NCBI GenBank assembly: GCA_023665245.1
Contig: JAMPEH010000004.1
Coordinates: 24,496 to 49,146, forward strand
Reading direction: 5' to 3'
DNA: 24,651 nucleotides
Source of the DNA: Muribaculaceae bacterium
GTDB lineage: Bacteria > Pseudomonadota > Alphaproteobacteria > Rs-D84
Shown here: positions 1 to 7,602 of the stretch, piece by piece
How positions within the stretch are numbered: position 1 is the first letter of the stretch
Layout: each line of letters begins with the position of its first letter
Program-made: the position numbers and the translations under genes
Notes under the pieces: model-generated
The model's input: only the letters and a program-made list of their open reading frames with translations
What the model was told of the DNA's origin: nothing
The model's database searches: none

Positions 1-220
1 CGCCGGTGAGGGCGGCCAGGGCGGCGAGCTCGGGGGCGTTGGCCGCCAGGGCGGAGTCGCGCTCGGCGGCGTCCATGCTTCCGTAGGTTGCTATCATGCG
101 GTCGAGCCGGCCCACGGGGTAGGACTCGGAGCCGGAGCACCCGCTCATAAGGGAGGAGAGAGCGGAGAGCGTGGCGAGGGTGGCGATGCTATATAATATA
201 TAATATGTCGGTCGTTTCAT
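1..220 (-). CDS. Lipoprotein, N-terminal part only (runs off the window)
   Basis: The ATG at 220 opens a frame that stays open to the window edge, giving about 73 residues. The protein starts MKRPTYYILYS, continues with a hydrophobic stretch and reaches an LMSGC lipobox (Cys28), so it is probably a lipid-anchored envelope protein. After the Cys the sequence is Ala/Asp/Glu-rich and contains RLDRMIATYG. An R-x-D-R segment soon after the lipobox is reminiscent of GldB-like lipoproteins of Bacteroidetes, but too little is present to assign it. The start lies only 8 bp after the stop of the upstream dehydrogenase gene, so the two are probably one operon. The frame is too short at the window edge to stand alone; the signal peptide and spacing are the support. 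Confidence 0.6.
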   Translation of the reverse strand, partial: MKRPTYYILYSIATLATLSALSSLMSGCSGSESYPVGRLDRMIATYGSMDAAERDSALAANAPELAALAALTG

Positions 221-228
221 TTCTGCGT

Positions 229-1188
229 TCAGTTCACTACATTCTGCGGCCGGCCTTGGAGGAAGGCGGCGAGATTGGCCGCCGACACCTCGAGCAGGCT
301 GCGGCGCGCCACATCCGACTGCCACGCCACATGCGGCGTGATATAGCAGCCCGAGCACGAGAGCAGGGGCTCGTCGGAGCGGGGCGGCTCTTGGTCGAGC
401 ACGTCGACGCCGGCGGCGTAGAGGCGGCCCGAGTCGAGGGAGCGGGCCAGGGCCGTGGAATCGACGAGGCCTCCGCGCGCGGTGTTAATCACGATGGCCG
501 AGGGCTTCATCAACGCCAAGGCGCGGTCGTTGACAAACCGGGCATTTTCCTTGGTGAACGGGGCGGCGAGCACCAGGATGTCGGCCTCGCGGAAAAGCGT
601 GTCGCGGTCGACGGCCGTGATATATTCGGGCAATTCATATTGCATCTTCGAGGTGAGGGCCACGACGCGCATCGAGAAGGCCGAGGCTATCTTGGCCACT
701 TCCTTGCCGATGTTGCCAAGGCCGTAGATGCCCATGGTGAGGCCCGCCAGTTCGATTATGGGAGTGAGCCGGTAGGAGAAATCCTGGCAATGCTGCCATC
801 CGCCTTTTTTCACCGACGTGGAGTGACGCCCCACATGGTTGGTAATCTGCAAGATGTGGGCAAACACCAGCTGGGCCACCGAGTGGGTGGAATAGGCCGG
901 CACGTTGCACACGTCGATGCCGGCGCGGCGGGCGGCCACGATGTCGACATTGTTATATCCCGTGGCGAGCACGCCGATAAAGCGCAGCGACGGCAACGCT
1001 TCTATGGCTGCGGCGTCGAGCACCACTTTGTTGGTGAACACGGCATCGGCTCCGGCGGCGCGGGCCACTACGTCGGAGGGCGCGGTGCGGTCGTAGACGG
1101 TGAGGTCGCCCAGGGCGGCGAGCGCGTCCCACGACAAGTCGCCCGGATTGGCGACATATCCGTCGAGCACCACTATCTTTGGCTTCAT
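229..1188 (-). CDS. D-2-hydroxyacid dehydrogenase (glycerate dehydrogenase-like)
   Basis: This is a 319-residue cytosolic NAD(P)-dependent dehydrogenase that interconverts a D-2-hydroxyacid and its 2-oxoacid, such as glycerate/hydroxypyruvate. The catalytic fold is split around a Rossmann domain with GLGNIG at 156-161. The family's catalytic triad is visible: Arg238 in INTARGG, Glu267 in DQEPP and His286 in ITPHVAW. The strand after the glycine motif ends VVALTSK, without the Asp that usually binds the NAD ribose, so NADP use is possible. Length is normal for the family. The first Met (1188) is used because the N-terminus MKPKIVVLDG matches the first beta strand. The gene is followed within 8 bp by a lipoprotein gene. 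I see no convincing promoter in the 229-bp gap upstream. Confidence 0.9.
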   Translation of the reverse strand: MKPKIVVLDGYVANPGDLSWDALAALGDLTVYDRTAPSDVVARAAGADAVFTNKVVLDAAAIEALPSLRFIGVLATGYNNVDIVAARRAGIDVCNVPAYSTHSVAQLVFAHILQITNHVGRHSTSVKKGGWQHCQDFSYRLTPIIELAGLTMGIYGLGNIGKEVAKIASAFSMRVVALTSKMQYELPEYITAVDRDTLFREADILVLAAPFTKENARFVNDRALALMKPSAIVINTARGGLVDSTALARSLDSGRLYAAGVDVLDQEPPRSDEPLLSCSGCYITPHVAWQSDVARRSLLEVSAANLAAFLQGRPQNVVN

Positions 1189-1356
1189 TTCGGTAAAACG
1201 GTTTAATAGGTTACATTTTGCGATAAACGCGGCCGAAAGTTACGGCTTTTGCAAATCATAACAAACGAAACGCCAATTTTTCTCGCTCTTTGTATCTTTT
1301 TTGTAACTTCCCGCCTCCGCTGCGCGGTGCCGGAAAAAGTTATAGAATAAAAAAAC

Positions 1357-1392
1357 AGGAATCTTAGGGAGCATAGGCAGCCTAAGATTCCT
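1357..1392 (-). repeat. 9-bp tandem array 1 (4 units), hairpin and likely amylase terminator
   Basis: Four 9-bp units of the type AGGNNNCCT, with central triplets AAT, GAG, CAG and ATT. The outer units make a perfect 12-bp inverted repeat (1357-1368 with 1381-1392). Read on the minus strand the hairpin is followed by a run of seven T (1349-1355), so it can act as an intrinsic terminator for the amylase gene that ends at 1418. Confidence 0.85.
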
Positions 1393-1417
1393 ATAATTAT
1401 TTAATGATTACTCTTTT

Positions 1418-4400
1418 TTAGTAGCGCACTTTTTCGGCTTTGGCGCCGGTGCGGCGGATGTAGAGGCCGGGGGCGGTGGGCTCGCCGGGGAGGCGAACGC
1501 CTTGGATGGTGTAGTATTCTACCTCGGAGTCGGGAAGTTGGGTAGTTGGGTAGTTGGGAAGGGCGGTGGTGGAGGGGGTGTAGTATTCGCCGGTGAAGCC
1601 CTGGGCGTTGTAGATGCCGTTGTGGACGAACTTCTGGTCGGAGGTCTGACTGCCGCCGCCGTTGTGGAAGATAATCATGGGGTTGGCCATGTCATGGTTG
1701 GCGCGGTAGGTATAGCGGTGGAGCGTGCCGGCGCGGGATACGGTGACGGTTGACGACGTAACGTCTTGGCCGGGCCAGGGGCCGGTGAAGGCTTTGTCGT
1801 CGCGGTGGTTGTCGTCCCAGGCGTAGGCGCGCACGGTGGTCCAGTTTGAAGCGGAGTTGTCGAAGTAGGCGGTGTACTCGGTGTAGAGGGGCACGGAGGT
1901 CTTGATGTAGGTAAACGATGCCGTGGCGGTGCCAACCTGGTTTTCGGCGTAGGCGCGGATGGTGGTGGTGGAGGTGATGGTGATGGGGCCGGCGTAGGCT
2001 TTGCCTGCGGCGGGGTCGGAGCCGTCGGTGGTGTAGCGCAAGGTGGCGCCGGATGTGGCGGAGAGGGCTACGGTGAGCTCGTCGTTGAACATGGTGCCGG
2101 TGGGGTGCGACGCCTTGATTACGGGTGCCGTGGGCGCGAGTTCCACTTCGATTTCTTTGGCCGAGGCTGCTCCATCGTATTCGTAGTAGACGTCGGAGGT
2201 GATGCCGGTGATGTTGGCGGTCTGCTGGCTGCCGTTGTTGAAGATGATGCTGAGGCTTTCTTCAACGTCGGGGAACGACATGCGGTAGAATGTGCGGCCG
2301 TCGATTACTTCGGTTTCGGACATGCGTGTGCCGGGCCATGCTCCGGCAAATTTGTTGTCGCCTTCCCATGCGTAGATGTTGGGGGCGGAGGGGGCTGTGA
2401 CGTAGACGGTGATTACGGCATTGGGGTCGACCTTGCGGTAGGTTTCCTTACCGGTGTAGGTGTCGGCTCCCCATGTCACGGTCACGCTCTGGCCGAAGGC
2501 CATGTCGGATCCGATGGTGAATGTGGATTCACGGCCGGGGGTGAGGGCTACCTTGCTGCCCGAGCCTATCTGATACCAGCCTGTGGAGGCCGCTTCGGAG
2601 AGGGAGGCTGTGACGGTGAGCGTTTCGGTCTTGAACGATGTGGAGGCGGGGGTGAATGTTACGCGGGGCGAGCCTACGGCGTCGTCGGAGGTGTAGTATT
2701 GCGACGCTCCGGGGTCGGTGAAGGTTACGTCGCCGCCGTGGGCCACGGGGGCTGTGGTGTAGATAAAGCGGCCGTCTTCGCCGATTTTGCCGCCTTTGTA
2801 GTCTTTTACCACGACGCGGAGCTGGCCTTTGGTGGCGGGTGCGTCGACGGTGAGTGTGCCGTCGGCTCCCACGGTGTAGGCGCGGCCGGTGGTTACGTCG
2901 GTGTATTGGCCGGCGGGCACGGCGGTGAATGTGGCTCCGCCGTTGATGGCGACGAGGGCGTAGGAGTCGGCTGTGGCGCGTTTGTAGGCAAGGCCGGATG
3001 CCGACTTGCAGCCGTCGAAGGTGTATTGGCCTCGGCGCAGGGCGGGCACGGCGGCGCGGATGAGGTTGAGGCGGCGCACGTGCTGGGCGAGGTCGGCGTT
3101 AAGTGTCTCGGCCACGTTGCCCGAGGCGGTGTATTGGCCGAAGTCGGAGGCAGTGACTGAGCCTTCGAGGTAGTGGCCGAAGTAGGCGCGGCCGGTATTC
3201 TTGACGGGGGTGTCGGTGCCGCCGCCGTCAACTTTTGCGCCTTTCTGGAATTCTACCTCGGAGCCGTAGTAGACGCAGGGGATGCCACGGAATGTGAACA
3301 TGAGGGCGAGGTTTTCAGCCCACTGTGCTGTGCCGCCGTTGAAGCGGGTGAGGTCGTTGGGTCCGGGGCAGTAGTCGTGGGAGTCGACGTAGGTGACGAG
3401 GTAGGATGCGTCGTTGTAGTATTTGTCGCCGCCTTTGGCGAGGTCGACTACGTATTTGGCGTTGTTGAAGCCGTAGTGCGAGGGGAAGTCGATGGTGGAG
3501 AATCCGCTATATTGGGAGTAGTCGGGTTGGTGCCATGCGCCGTTTTTCATAAGCGCGTTGTCGGAAGTGGGCATGGCAGACTTGTCTTCTTGCTCGCAGA
3601 GGGCCATGTTGCCGGGGCGTGCTTCGTCGTCGCCCTCGCGCACGAAGATGTTGTCCCAGAATGTGGGGTCCCAGTTCCATTGGTCGACGAGCGCGGGGTC
3701 GGATTTCCACTGGTAGTAGTAGCTCGACAGGGCCGGCTGGTCGCGGTAGGTGACGGTGCCCTGGTAGCGTTGGCAGCATTCGCCGAACATGAAGAACGGG
3801 CCTCCGTCGCGCTTGTCCTTGTATTTGTCGGCGAGAGCGTGGAATTGGGGGATGAAGGCGGTGTTGAAGGTGAGGCGGGCTATGTGGCCGGTGGTGTCGA
3901 TGCGGAATCCGTCGACGCCCATCTCGATGAATTTGCCGTAGCAGCGCACGAGGTATTCAGACACGGCGGGGTTCTCAGTGTTGAGGTCGACGCAGTCGCC
4001 GGCTATCTGTCCCCACCAGCGTGTGGGGGCGTCCCAGTTCCAGCCGTTGCCCACGTGGTGGTAGTAGTTGTGGCTGTCGTGGTTCTGTCCGTCGGTGTTT
4101 TTGAGATAGGGGAAACGGGCGTTGTACTGGGCGGTGCCGTTGAGGTCGTTATAGTTGGAGGGGAGCAGGTCGTAGTTGGGGATGATGGCTGTGGCGGGGT
4201 TGGCCTGATCCTTAATGTTCTGGCTGCGGTAGAACAGCTCTGTGAGGCCTTTCTCGCCGAAGTTGCCGGTGTGGTTGAGCACGATGTCGAGGATAATCTT
4301 CATGCCCTTGGCGTGTGCGGCGTCGATGAGGTCCTGGAAGCGCACGTCGGCCGATGAGCCCCATTCGGTGCGGCTCTCATAGCGGAGGTCGACGTTCTGG

Positions 4401-4747
4401 AAGTCCATGGCGTGGTAGCCGTGGAAGTCGGTGCCGGAGCAGTTCTGCACCACGGGTGTGATCCACACGGCGGTGAAGCCGAGGGCCTTGATGTAGTCGA
4501 GTTTTTGGATTAGGCCGGCGAAGTCACCGCGCCAGTCAGGGTCGTTGTTGGCTATTTGCACAGCCTGCCAGTCCCAGCCGCATACGTTGTTGGCGGGGTC
4601 GCCGTCGTAGAAGCGGGTTGTCATGACGAAATAGATGGATTCGTCGCGGAAGTCGTCGCGCGCGGAGTCGAAGGTGGCGGCGTCGGCATGGTTTCCGGCA
4701 AGCGCGCACGCGAGCATGGCCGGAAGCCATTTCCTGAATTTTTTCAT
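1418..4747 (-). CDS. Secreted GH13 alpha-amylase with starch-binding modules and C-terminal sorting-like module
   Basis: This 1109-residue exported enzyme should hydrolyse alpha-1,4 links in starch. A signal peptide ends near AGNHADA (23). The GH13 barrel carries DIVLNH (154-159), GFRIDTTGH with the nucleophile Asp284, FGE with the acid Glu323, and YVDSHD with Asp458. The C-terminal half holds two CBM26-like starch-binding modules (roughly 775-865 and 960-1055, with YAWEGDNKFAGAWPG and YAWDDNHRDDKAFTG). Between them is a chitobiase C-terminal-like beta domain (about 880-955, LRYTTDGSDP). The last 35 residues, EYYTIQGVRLPGEPTAPG onward, form a short sorting-like module nearly identical to the end of the protein at 12114-16427. 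An 8-bp DNA repeat encodes the linker just before it. The gene has its own promoter and appears monocistronic. Confidence 0.93.
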   Translation of the reverse strand: MKKFRKWLPAMLACALAGNHADAATFDSARDDFRDESIYFVMTTRFYDGDPANNVCGWDWQAVQIANNDPDWRGDFAGLIQKLDYIKALGFTAVWITPVVQNCSGTDFHGYHAMDFQNVDLRYESRTEWGSSADVRFQDLIDAAHAKGMKIILDIVLNHTGNFGEKGLTELFYRSQNIKDQANPATAIIPNYDLLPSNYNDLNGTAQYNARFPYLKNTDGQNHDSHNYYHHVGNGWNWDAPTRWWGQIAGDCVDLNTENPAVSEYLVRCYGKFIEMGVDGFRIDTTGHIARLTFNTAFIPQFHALADKYKDKRDGGPFFMFGECCQRYQGTVTYRDQPALSSYYYQWKSDPALVDQWNWDPTFWDNIFVREGDDEARPGNMALCEQEDKSAMPTSDNALMKNGAWHQPDYSQYSGFSTIDFPSHYGFNNAKYVVDLAKGGDKYYNDASYLVTYVDSHDYCPGPNDLTRFNGGTAQWAENLALMFTFRGIPCVYYGSEVEFQKGAKVDGGGTDTPVKNTGRAYFGHYLEGSVTASDFGQYTASGNVAETLNADLAQHVRRLNLIRAAVPALRRGQYTFDGCKSASGLAYKRATADSYALVAINGGATFTAVPAGQYTDVTTGRAYTVGADGTLTVDAPATKGQLRVVVKDYKGGKIGEDGRFIYTTAPVAHGGDVTFTDPGASQYYTSDDAVGSPRVTFTPASTSFKTETLTVTASLSEAASTGWYQIGSGSKVALTPGRESTFTIGSDMAFGQSVTVTWGADTYTGKETYRKVDPNAVITVYVTAPSAPNIYAWEGDNKFAGAWPGTRMSETEVIDGRTFYRMSFPDVEESLSIIFNNGSQQTANITGITSDVYYEYDGAASAKEIEVELAPTAPVIKASHPTGTMFNDELTVALSATSGATLRYTTDGSDPAAGKAYAGPITITSTTTIRAYAENQVGTATASFTYIKTSVPLYTEYTAYFDNSASNWTTVRAYAWDDNHRDDKAFTGPWPGQDVTSSTVTVSRAGTLHRYTYRANHDMANPMIIFHNGGGSQTSDQKFVHNGIYNAQGFTGEYYTPSTTALPNYPTTQLPDSEVEYYTIQGVRLPGEPTAPGLYIRRTGAKAEKVRY
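1532..1563. repeat. 8-bp tandem array in amylase coding sequence
   Basis: Four consecutive 8-bp units: GGGAAGTT, GGGTAGTT, GGGTAGTT and GGGAAGGG (plus strand). On the coding strand they encode the linker LPNYPTTQLPDS directly before the C-terminal module. The same repeat family occurs at four other places in the window. Confidence 0.85.
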
Positions 4748-4823
4748 GATAAATAAAGCAAGAAATTAGTAAGTATGATATTAAATTAGCCACCCCTCAC
4801 GGGGATTGATTGGCTTTCGGCGG

Positions 4824-4856
4824 CAAATTTAACTAAAAATTTCTTAATAGAGCAAA
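4824..4856 (-). promoter_or_regulatory. Bacteroidetes-type promoter of the amylase gene
   Basis: Minus-strand -33 box TTTG (4853-4856), a 21-bp spacer, then -7 box TAAATTTG (4824-4831), an exact TAnnTTTG match. This predicts a transcript start near 4820 and a leader of about 73 nt before the ATG at 4747. Confidence 0.7.
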
Positions 4857-5000
4857 AATTGCCACAATTTTTTCATTTTTTAGACAGGAGAACAGGAAGG
4901 ACGGGAGTTTATTTTACGTTAATGGCCGCGAATGAGCCGTTAATTTTTGATTAAATCTTAATTAATGAATAATTAATGATAATTAACGTGAAAATTCTTG

Positions 5001-5040
5001 TCTAAAAAAAAGCGGAGCGCGCCCGAGGAGGCACGCTCCG
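5001..5040 (-). terminator. Intrinsic terminator of the carboxyltransferase gene
   Basis: The 7-bp stem CGGAGCG (5013-5019) pairs with CGCTCCG (5034-5040). On the minus strand it is followed by a CTTTTTTTT tract (5004-5012). It lies about 125 nt past the stop codon, with a 9-bp repeat array in between. Confidence 0.75.
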
Positions 5041-5054
5041 GTGTAAGGGGGGAT

Positions 5055-5099
5055 AGGAGGCTTAGGAAGCCTATGATTCATAGGAGGCCTAAGAAGCCT
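5055..5099. repeat. 9-bp tandem array 2 (5 units)
   Basis: Five units with central triplets AGG, AAG, ATT, AGG and AAG, forming an imperfect palindrome. The array lies between the carboxyltransferase stop (5164) and its terminator, that is, in the 3' untranslated region. On its right it is followed by the 16-bp motif TTTCTCAAGCCGGAGG (5105-5120), which also flanks array 4. Confidence 0.85.
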
Positions 5100-5163
5100 A
5101 TTTATTTCTCAAGCCGGAGGGTTCTTTGCCTTTGGCAAAGCGCTTCGCGGTTAGAGTTCCTGC

Positions 5164-7032
5164 CTATTCGAATTCGATAAGGACGGCGTCGGTGCCGACG
5201 ATTTGGTCGGGACGGACGAAGACGCGCTTCACTACGCCGTCGCGGGGAGCGGTGACGTCGTTTTCCATCTTCATGGCTTCGTAGACAAGGAGGGTCTTGC
5301 CTTTGGTGAAGGTGTCGCCGGCTTTTACGTTTACTTCTATCACGCGGCCGCCCATGGGGGCTTTGATGGTTTCGCCGGTGATGGGGGCTTCGTCTTGGGC
5401 CGCGGCTTCTTCTTTTACTTCGGCTGCGGCCGGACGGCTGGCTTCGTATTCTTCGGTGCGGCGGCGGCGCAGGAAGCCGTTGGCTACGGAGGGAAGGAGT
5501 TCAAGAAGGAGTTCTTCTTCTTTGTTGGTGGCCAGGGGCTTGCCTCCGAGGTCGGGCAGGGCGGGGTTCTCGGGCTTGCGGTAGGAGTTTACGTCGTAGG
5601 GTGTCTCTACGGGCGAGCCGGTGATTTTTTCGCGGAAGGCGGGGTCTACCGGCACGGGGGTGTGGCCGTATTCGCCTTTTACGAGGGCTATGAATTGGTT
5701 GGATGGGTTGGAGTAGTCGGGGTTGCCTTTCTTGCGGTCGAGAGCCACGGATACGGCCTGTGAGCCTACAATCTGGCTGGTGGGCGTTACCAAGGGCACG
5801 AGGCCTGCGTCGCGGCGCACCATTGGGATGAGGCGCATGGCGTCGTCGAGGAGGTCTTCGGCACCGAGGGATTTGAGCTGGGCCACCATGTTGGAGTACA
5901 TGCCGCCGGGCACTTCGGCGTCTTTGACGAGGAGGTTGGGTTTGGGGAATCCGAAGTAGGCTTCGATGGCGTGGCATGCTTCGAGCAGGGTGTCTTCGTC
6001 GTTGGCCTTGGCTGCTGCTACGGCGCGGTCGAGCTGGGCTTCGATTTCGGCGGGGAGGGTGTCAGCGAGAGGGTCGAAGGCGCGGGGCATGCGGTCGGCG
6101 TTGAGGTCGAAGGCTTTAAGGGAGTGGCGGGCGTCGAGCAGACGGTTGCGGATTTCGCCCACGGCTTTCATGTCTACGTCGAGTTCTACATCCATGCGCT
6201 TGGCAAAGAGGTAGACGAGCTCGATGGCGGGAGCGGCGGAGCCTCCGCCAAACCACCATATGTTGGTGTCGAGGATGTCGACGCCGTGGAGGATAGCCAT
6301 TACCGACGAGGCGAGGCCGTAGCCGGGGGTGCAGTGGGTGTGGAAGTCGACGGGAACTGTGAGGGCTGCTTTGAGTTTGGATATGATTGAAGCGGCGCGC
6401 AGGGGCGATACGAGGCCTGCCATGTCTTTGAGGGTGATGATTTTGGCGCCGAGGGCTTCCATCTGGCGGGCTTTGTCGACGAAGTATTCGTCGGTGAAGA
6501 TTTTTTCGGGCTCAGCGGGCTTTTTGCCGAAGAGGCGGGCGAAGAATCCTTTGGGGGCTTCGGCGGGCTCGGTTTTGGGGTCGACGGTGTAGCACACGGC
6601 TCCGTCGGGGATGCCGCCGAGGGTGTTGATCATCTTTATGGAGTCGCGCACGTTGTCGATGTCGTTGAGGGCGTCGAAGATGCGCATCACGTTGAGTCCG
6701 TTGGCGATTGCTTCTTTGTAGAATCCTTCGAGGACGCTGTTGGGGTATGGCACGTAGCCGAAGAGGTTGCGGCCGCGGGAAAGGGCGGAGAGGAGCGACT
6801 TGCCTTTCATCACTTTCGACACAGAGCGGAGGCGGTTCCAGGGGGATTCGTCGAGGTAGCGCATCACGGAGTCGGGCACTGCGCCGCCCCACACTTCCAT
6901 GATGTAGAAGCCGGCATTCTCGTAGTAAGGGAGAAGTTTGTCGATTTCGGCCTGGCTCAGACGTGTGGCGAAGAGCGATTGCTGGCCGTCGCGGAGTGTG
7001 AGGTCGCGGATTTTAAGTTTTCGATTAGCCAT
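5164..7032 (-). CDS. Biotin-dependent carboxyltransferase with biotin carrier domain (pyruvate carboxylase subunit B / oxaloacetate decarboxylase alpha type)
   Basis: The 622-residue protein joins a carboxyltransferase domain to a C-terminal biotinyl domain. It should move a carboxyl group between biotin and pyruvate/oxaloacetate. The domain shows DGQQSL (15-20), the carbamylatable Lys202 in TLKDMAG, and the metal-binding HTHC (231-234). The biotin site is EAMKM with Lys588, preceded by an Ala/Glu-rich linker (about 530-550). Residues about 153-178, after CYTVDP, look like an insertion carrying a basic hydrophobic patch (GFFARLFGKK) not expected in the classical enzymes. No membrane beta or gamma decarboxylase subunits and no biotin carboxylase lie beside it, so sodium-pump versus carboxylase use cannot be settled here. 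The gene has its own candidate promoter and terminator. Confidence 0.9.
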   Translation of the reverse strand: MANRKLKIRDLTLRDGQQSLFATRLSQAEIDKLLPYYENAGFYIMEVWGGAVPDSVMRYLDESPWNRLRSVSKVMKGKSLLSALSRGRNLFGYVPYPNSVLEGFYKEAIANGLNVMRIFDALNDIDNVRDSIKMINTLGGIPDGAVCYTVDPKTEPAEAPKGFFARLFGKKPAEPEKIFTDEYFVDKARQMEALGAKIITLKDMAGLVSPLRAASIISKLKAALTVPVDFHTHCTPGYGLASSVMAILHGVDILDTNIWWFGGGSAAPAIELVYLFAKRMDVELDVDMKAVGEIRNRLLDARHSLKAFDLNADRMPRAFDPLADTLPAEIEAQLDRAVAAAKANDEDTLLEACHAIEAYFGFPKPNLLVKDAEVPGGMYSNMVAQLKSLGAEDLLDDAMRLIPMVRRDAGLVPLVTPTSQIVGSQAVSVALDRKKGNPDYSNPSNQFIALVKGEYGHTPVPVDPAFREKITGSPVETPYDVNSYRKPENPALPDLGGKPLATNKEEELLLELLPSVANGFLRRRRTEEYEASRPAAAEVKEEAAAQDEAPITGETIKAPMGGRVIEVNVKAGDTFTKGKTLLVYEAMKMENDVTAPRDGVVKRVFVRPDQIVGTDAVLIEFE

Positions 7033-7096
7033 ATTTATATAAAGTATAAGGTATGAGTTGTAAAGTATAAGGTGGGAGGGAGGAAGATTTTAGTTT

Positions 7097-7154
7097 GGAA
7101 GTTTGGAAGTTTGGGAGGTCTCCCCCACTTCCCCACTCTCCACTTCCCCACTCC
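7097..7154. repeat. 8-bp repeats in inverted arrangement, leader of the carboxyltransferase gene
   Basis: Two units GGAAGTTT and one GGGAGGTC (7097-7120) are followed by about four units of the complementary type (CCCCACTT and variants, 7123-7154). In RNA the two halves could pair imperfectly. They sit in the predicted 5' untranslated region, between the candidate promoter and the ATG at 7032. Closer to the gene, AAAGTATAAGGT is repeated at 7041-7052 and 7063-7074. Confidence 0.65.
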
Positions 7155-7168
7155 GATAGGGATTTTCG

Positions 7169-7200
7169 CAAAATAAGGAAATATTTCCGTAATTACCAAA
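7169..7200 (-). promoter_or_regulatory. Candidate promoter of the carboxyltransferase gene
   Basis: Minus-strand TTTG (7197-7200), a 20-bp spacer and TTATTTTG (7169-7176), one mismatch from TAnnTTTG. It lies just downstream of the ferredoxin terminator and implies a leader of about 130 nt. Confidence 0.5.
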
Positions 7201-7210
7201 TTTTTTTTGG

Positions 7211-7253
7211 CAAAAAAGCAGACGTGCCCGAAAAAAGGGTTTTCAGGCACGTC
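7211..7253 (-). terminator. Intrinsic terminator of the ferredoxin gene
   Basis: GACGTGCC (7221-7228) pairs with GGCACGTC (7246-7253). On the minus strand the stem is followed by TGCTTTTTTG. It lies 37 nt after the ferredoxin stop codon. Confidence 0.8.
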
Positions 7254-7289
7254 GTTTTAAGGTTTTTGATTTTAAGCCGAGGGCTTGGA

Positions 7290-7460
7290 TCATGCGGGGG
7301 GGTTGATGGCACCGGTGGGGCAAACAGCCTCGCAAGAGCCACATTCGATGCACTTGTCGGGGTCGATTTTGTAGATGTCGCCTTCGGAGATTGCTTCAAC
7401 GGGGCATTCGGGCAGACATGTGCCGCAAGCCACGCAGATGTCGGTGATAACGTAAGCCAT
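7290..7460 (-). CDS. Small 2[4Fe-4S] ferredoxin (56 residues)
   Basis: The frame starts ATG GCT TAC at 7460 and stops TGA at 7290-7292. It encodes a 56-residue bacterial-type ferredoxin beginning MAYVITDICVACGTC. Two complete C-x2-C-x2-C-x3-C cluster motifs are present: Cys9/12/15/19 and Cys37/40/43/47, each followed by Pro (20 and 48). It carries low-potential electrons in the cytosol and is a plausible partner of the KorAB oxidoreductase encoded at 21227-24140, although the two are not adjacent. The gene has a clean promoter upstream and an intrinsic terminator downstream, so it is a single-gene unit. Codon use is like that of its neighbours. The assignment is secure because both cluster motifs and the length are canonical. 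Confidence 0.96.
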   Translation of the reverse strand: MAYVITDICVACGTCLPECPVEAISEGDIYKIDPDKCIECGSCEAVCPTGAINPPA

Positions 7461-7509
7461 GGTTGGTTTTTGTTTTAGAAATTATTTTACGAAATTAGTT
7501 TTGTGGATG

Positions 7510-7540
7510 CAAATGTAGGCATAATTTCGTAATTGGCAAA
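7510..7540 (-). promoter_or_regulatory. Promoter of the ferredoxin gene
   Basis: Minus-strand TTTG (7537-7540), a 19-bp spacer and TACATTTG (7510-7517), an exact TAnnTTTG match. Transcription would start near 7505, leaving a leader of about 45 nt. Confidence 0.75.
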
Positions 7541-7566
7541 ATTTTTTTTGCAGGGGGTGGCGTTTT

Positions 7567-7602
7567 AGGAGGCCTAGGCTGCCTAGGAATCCTAGGAATC
7601 CT
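7567..7602. repeat. 9-bp tandem array 3 (4 units), touching a stop codon
   Basis: Four units with central triplets AGG, CTG, AAT and AAT. The array starts 2 bp into the TAG stop (7601-7603) of the substrate-binding protein gene, so the gene's stop codon straddles the array edge. Confidence 0.85.

Larger units (their letters stand above)
4748..5163. other. 416-bp intergenic region between carboxyltransferase and amylase genes
   Basis: There is no gene here. From left to right it holds the AT-rich amylase leader and promoter (4824-4856), an AT-rich stretch without clear signals (about 4857-5000), the intrinsic terminator of the carboxyltransferase gene, a five-unit 9-bp repeat array, and a 16-bp motif (5105-5120) shared with 8422-8437. 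A small 7-bp inverted repeat (CTTTGCC/GGCAAAG, 5125-5141) follows. Confidence 0.7.

Noticed and set aside
205..1206. 333-residue open frame on the plus strand
   Set aside because: Antisense to the dehydrogenase, which has all catalytic residues; no family features in the plus frame.
1189..1350. Promoter for the D-2-hydroxyacid dehydrogenase gene
   Set aside because: The nearest match (ATGATTTG at 1252-1259, minus strand) has the wrong spacing inside the -7 box and no -33 partner.
3173..4357. 394-residue open frame on the plus strand
   Set aside because: Antisense to the amylase catalytic domain, whose GH13 motifs are intact; composition is the Val/Gly-rich pattern of a shadow frame.
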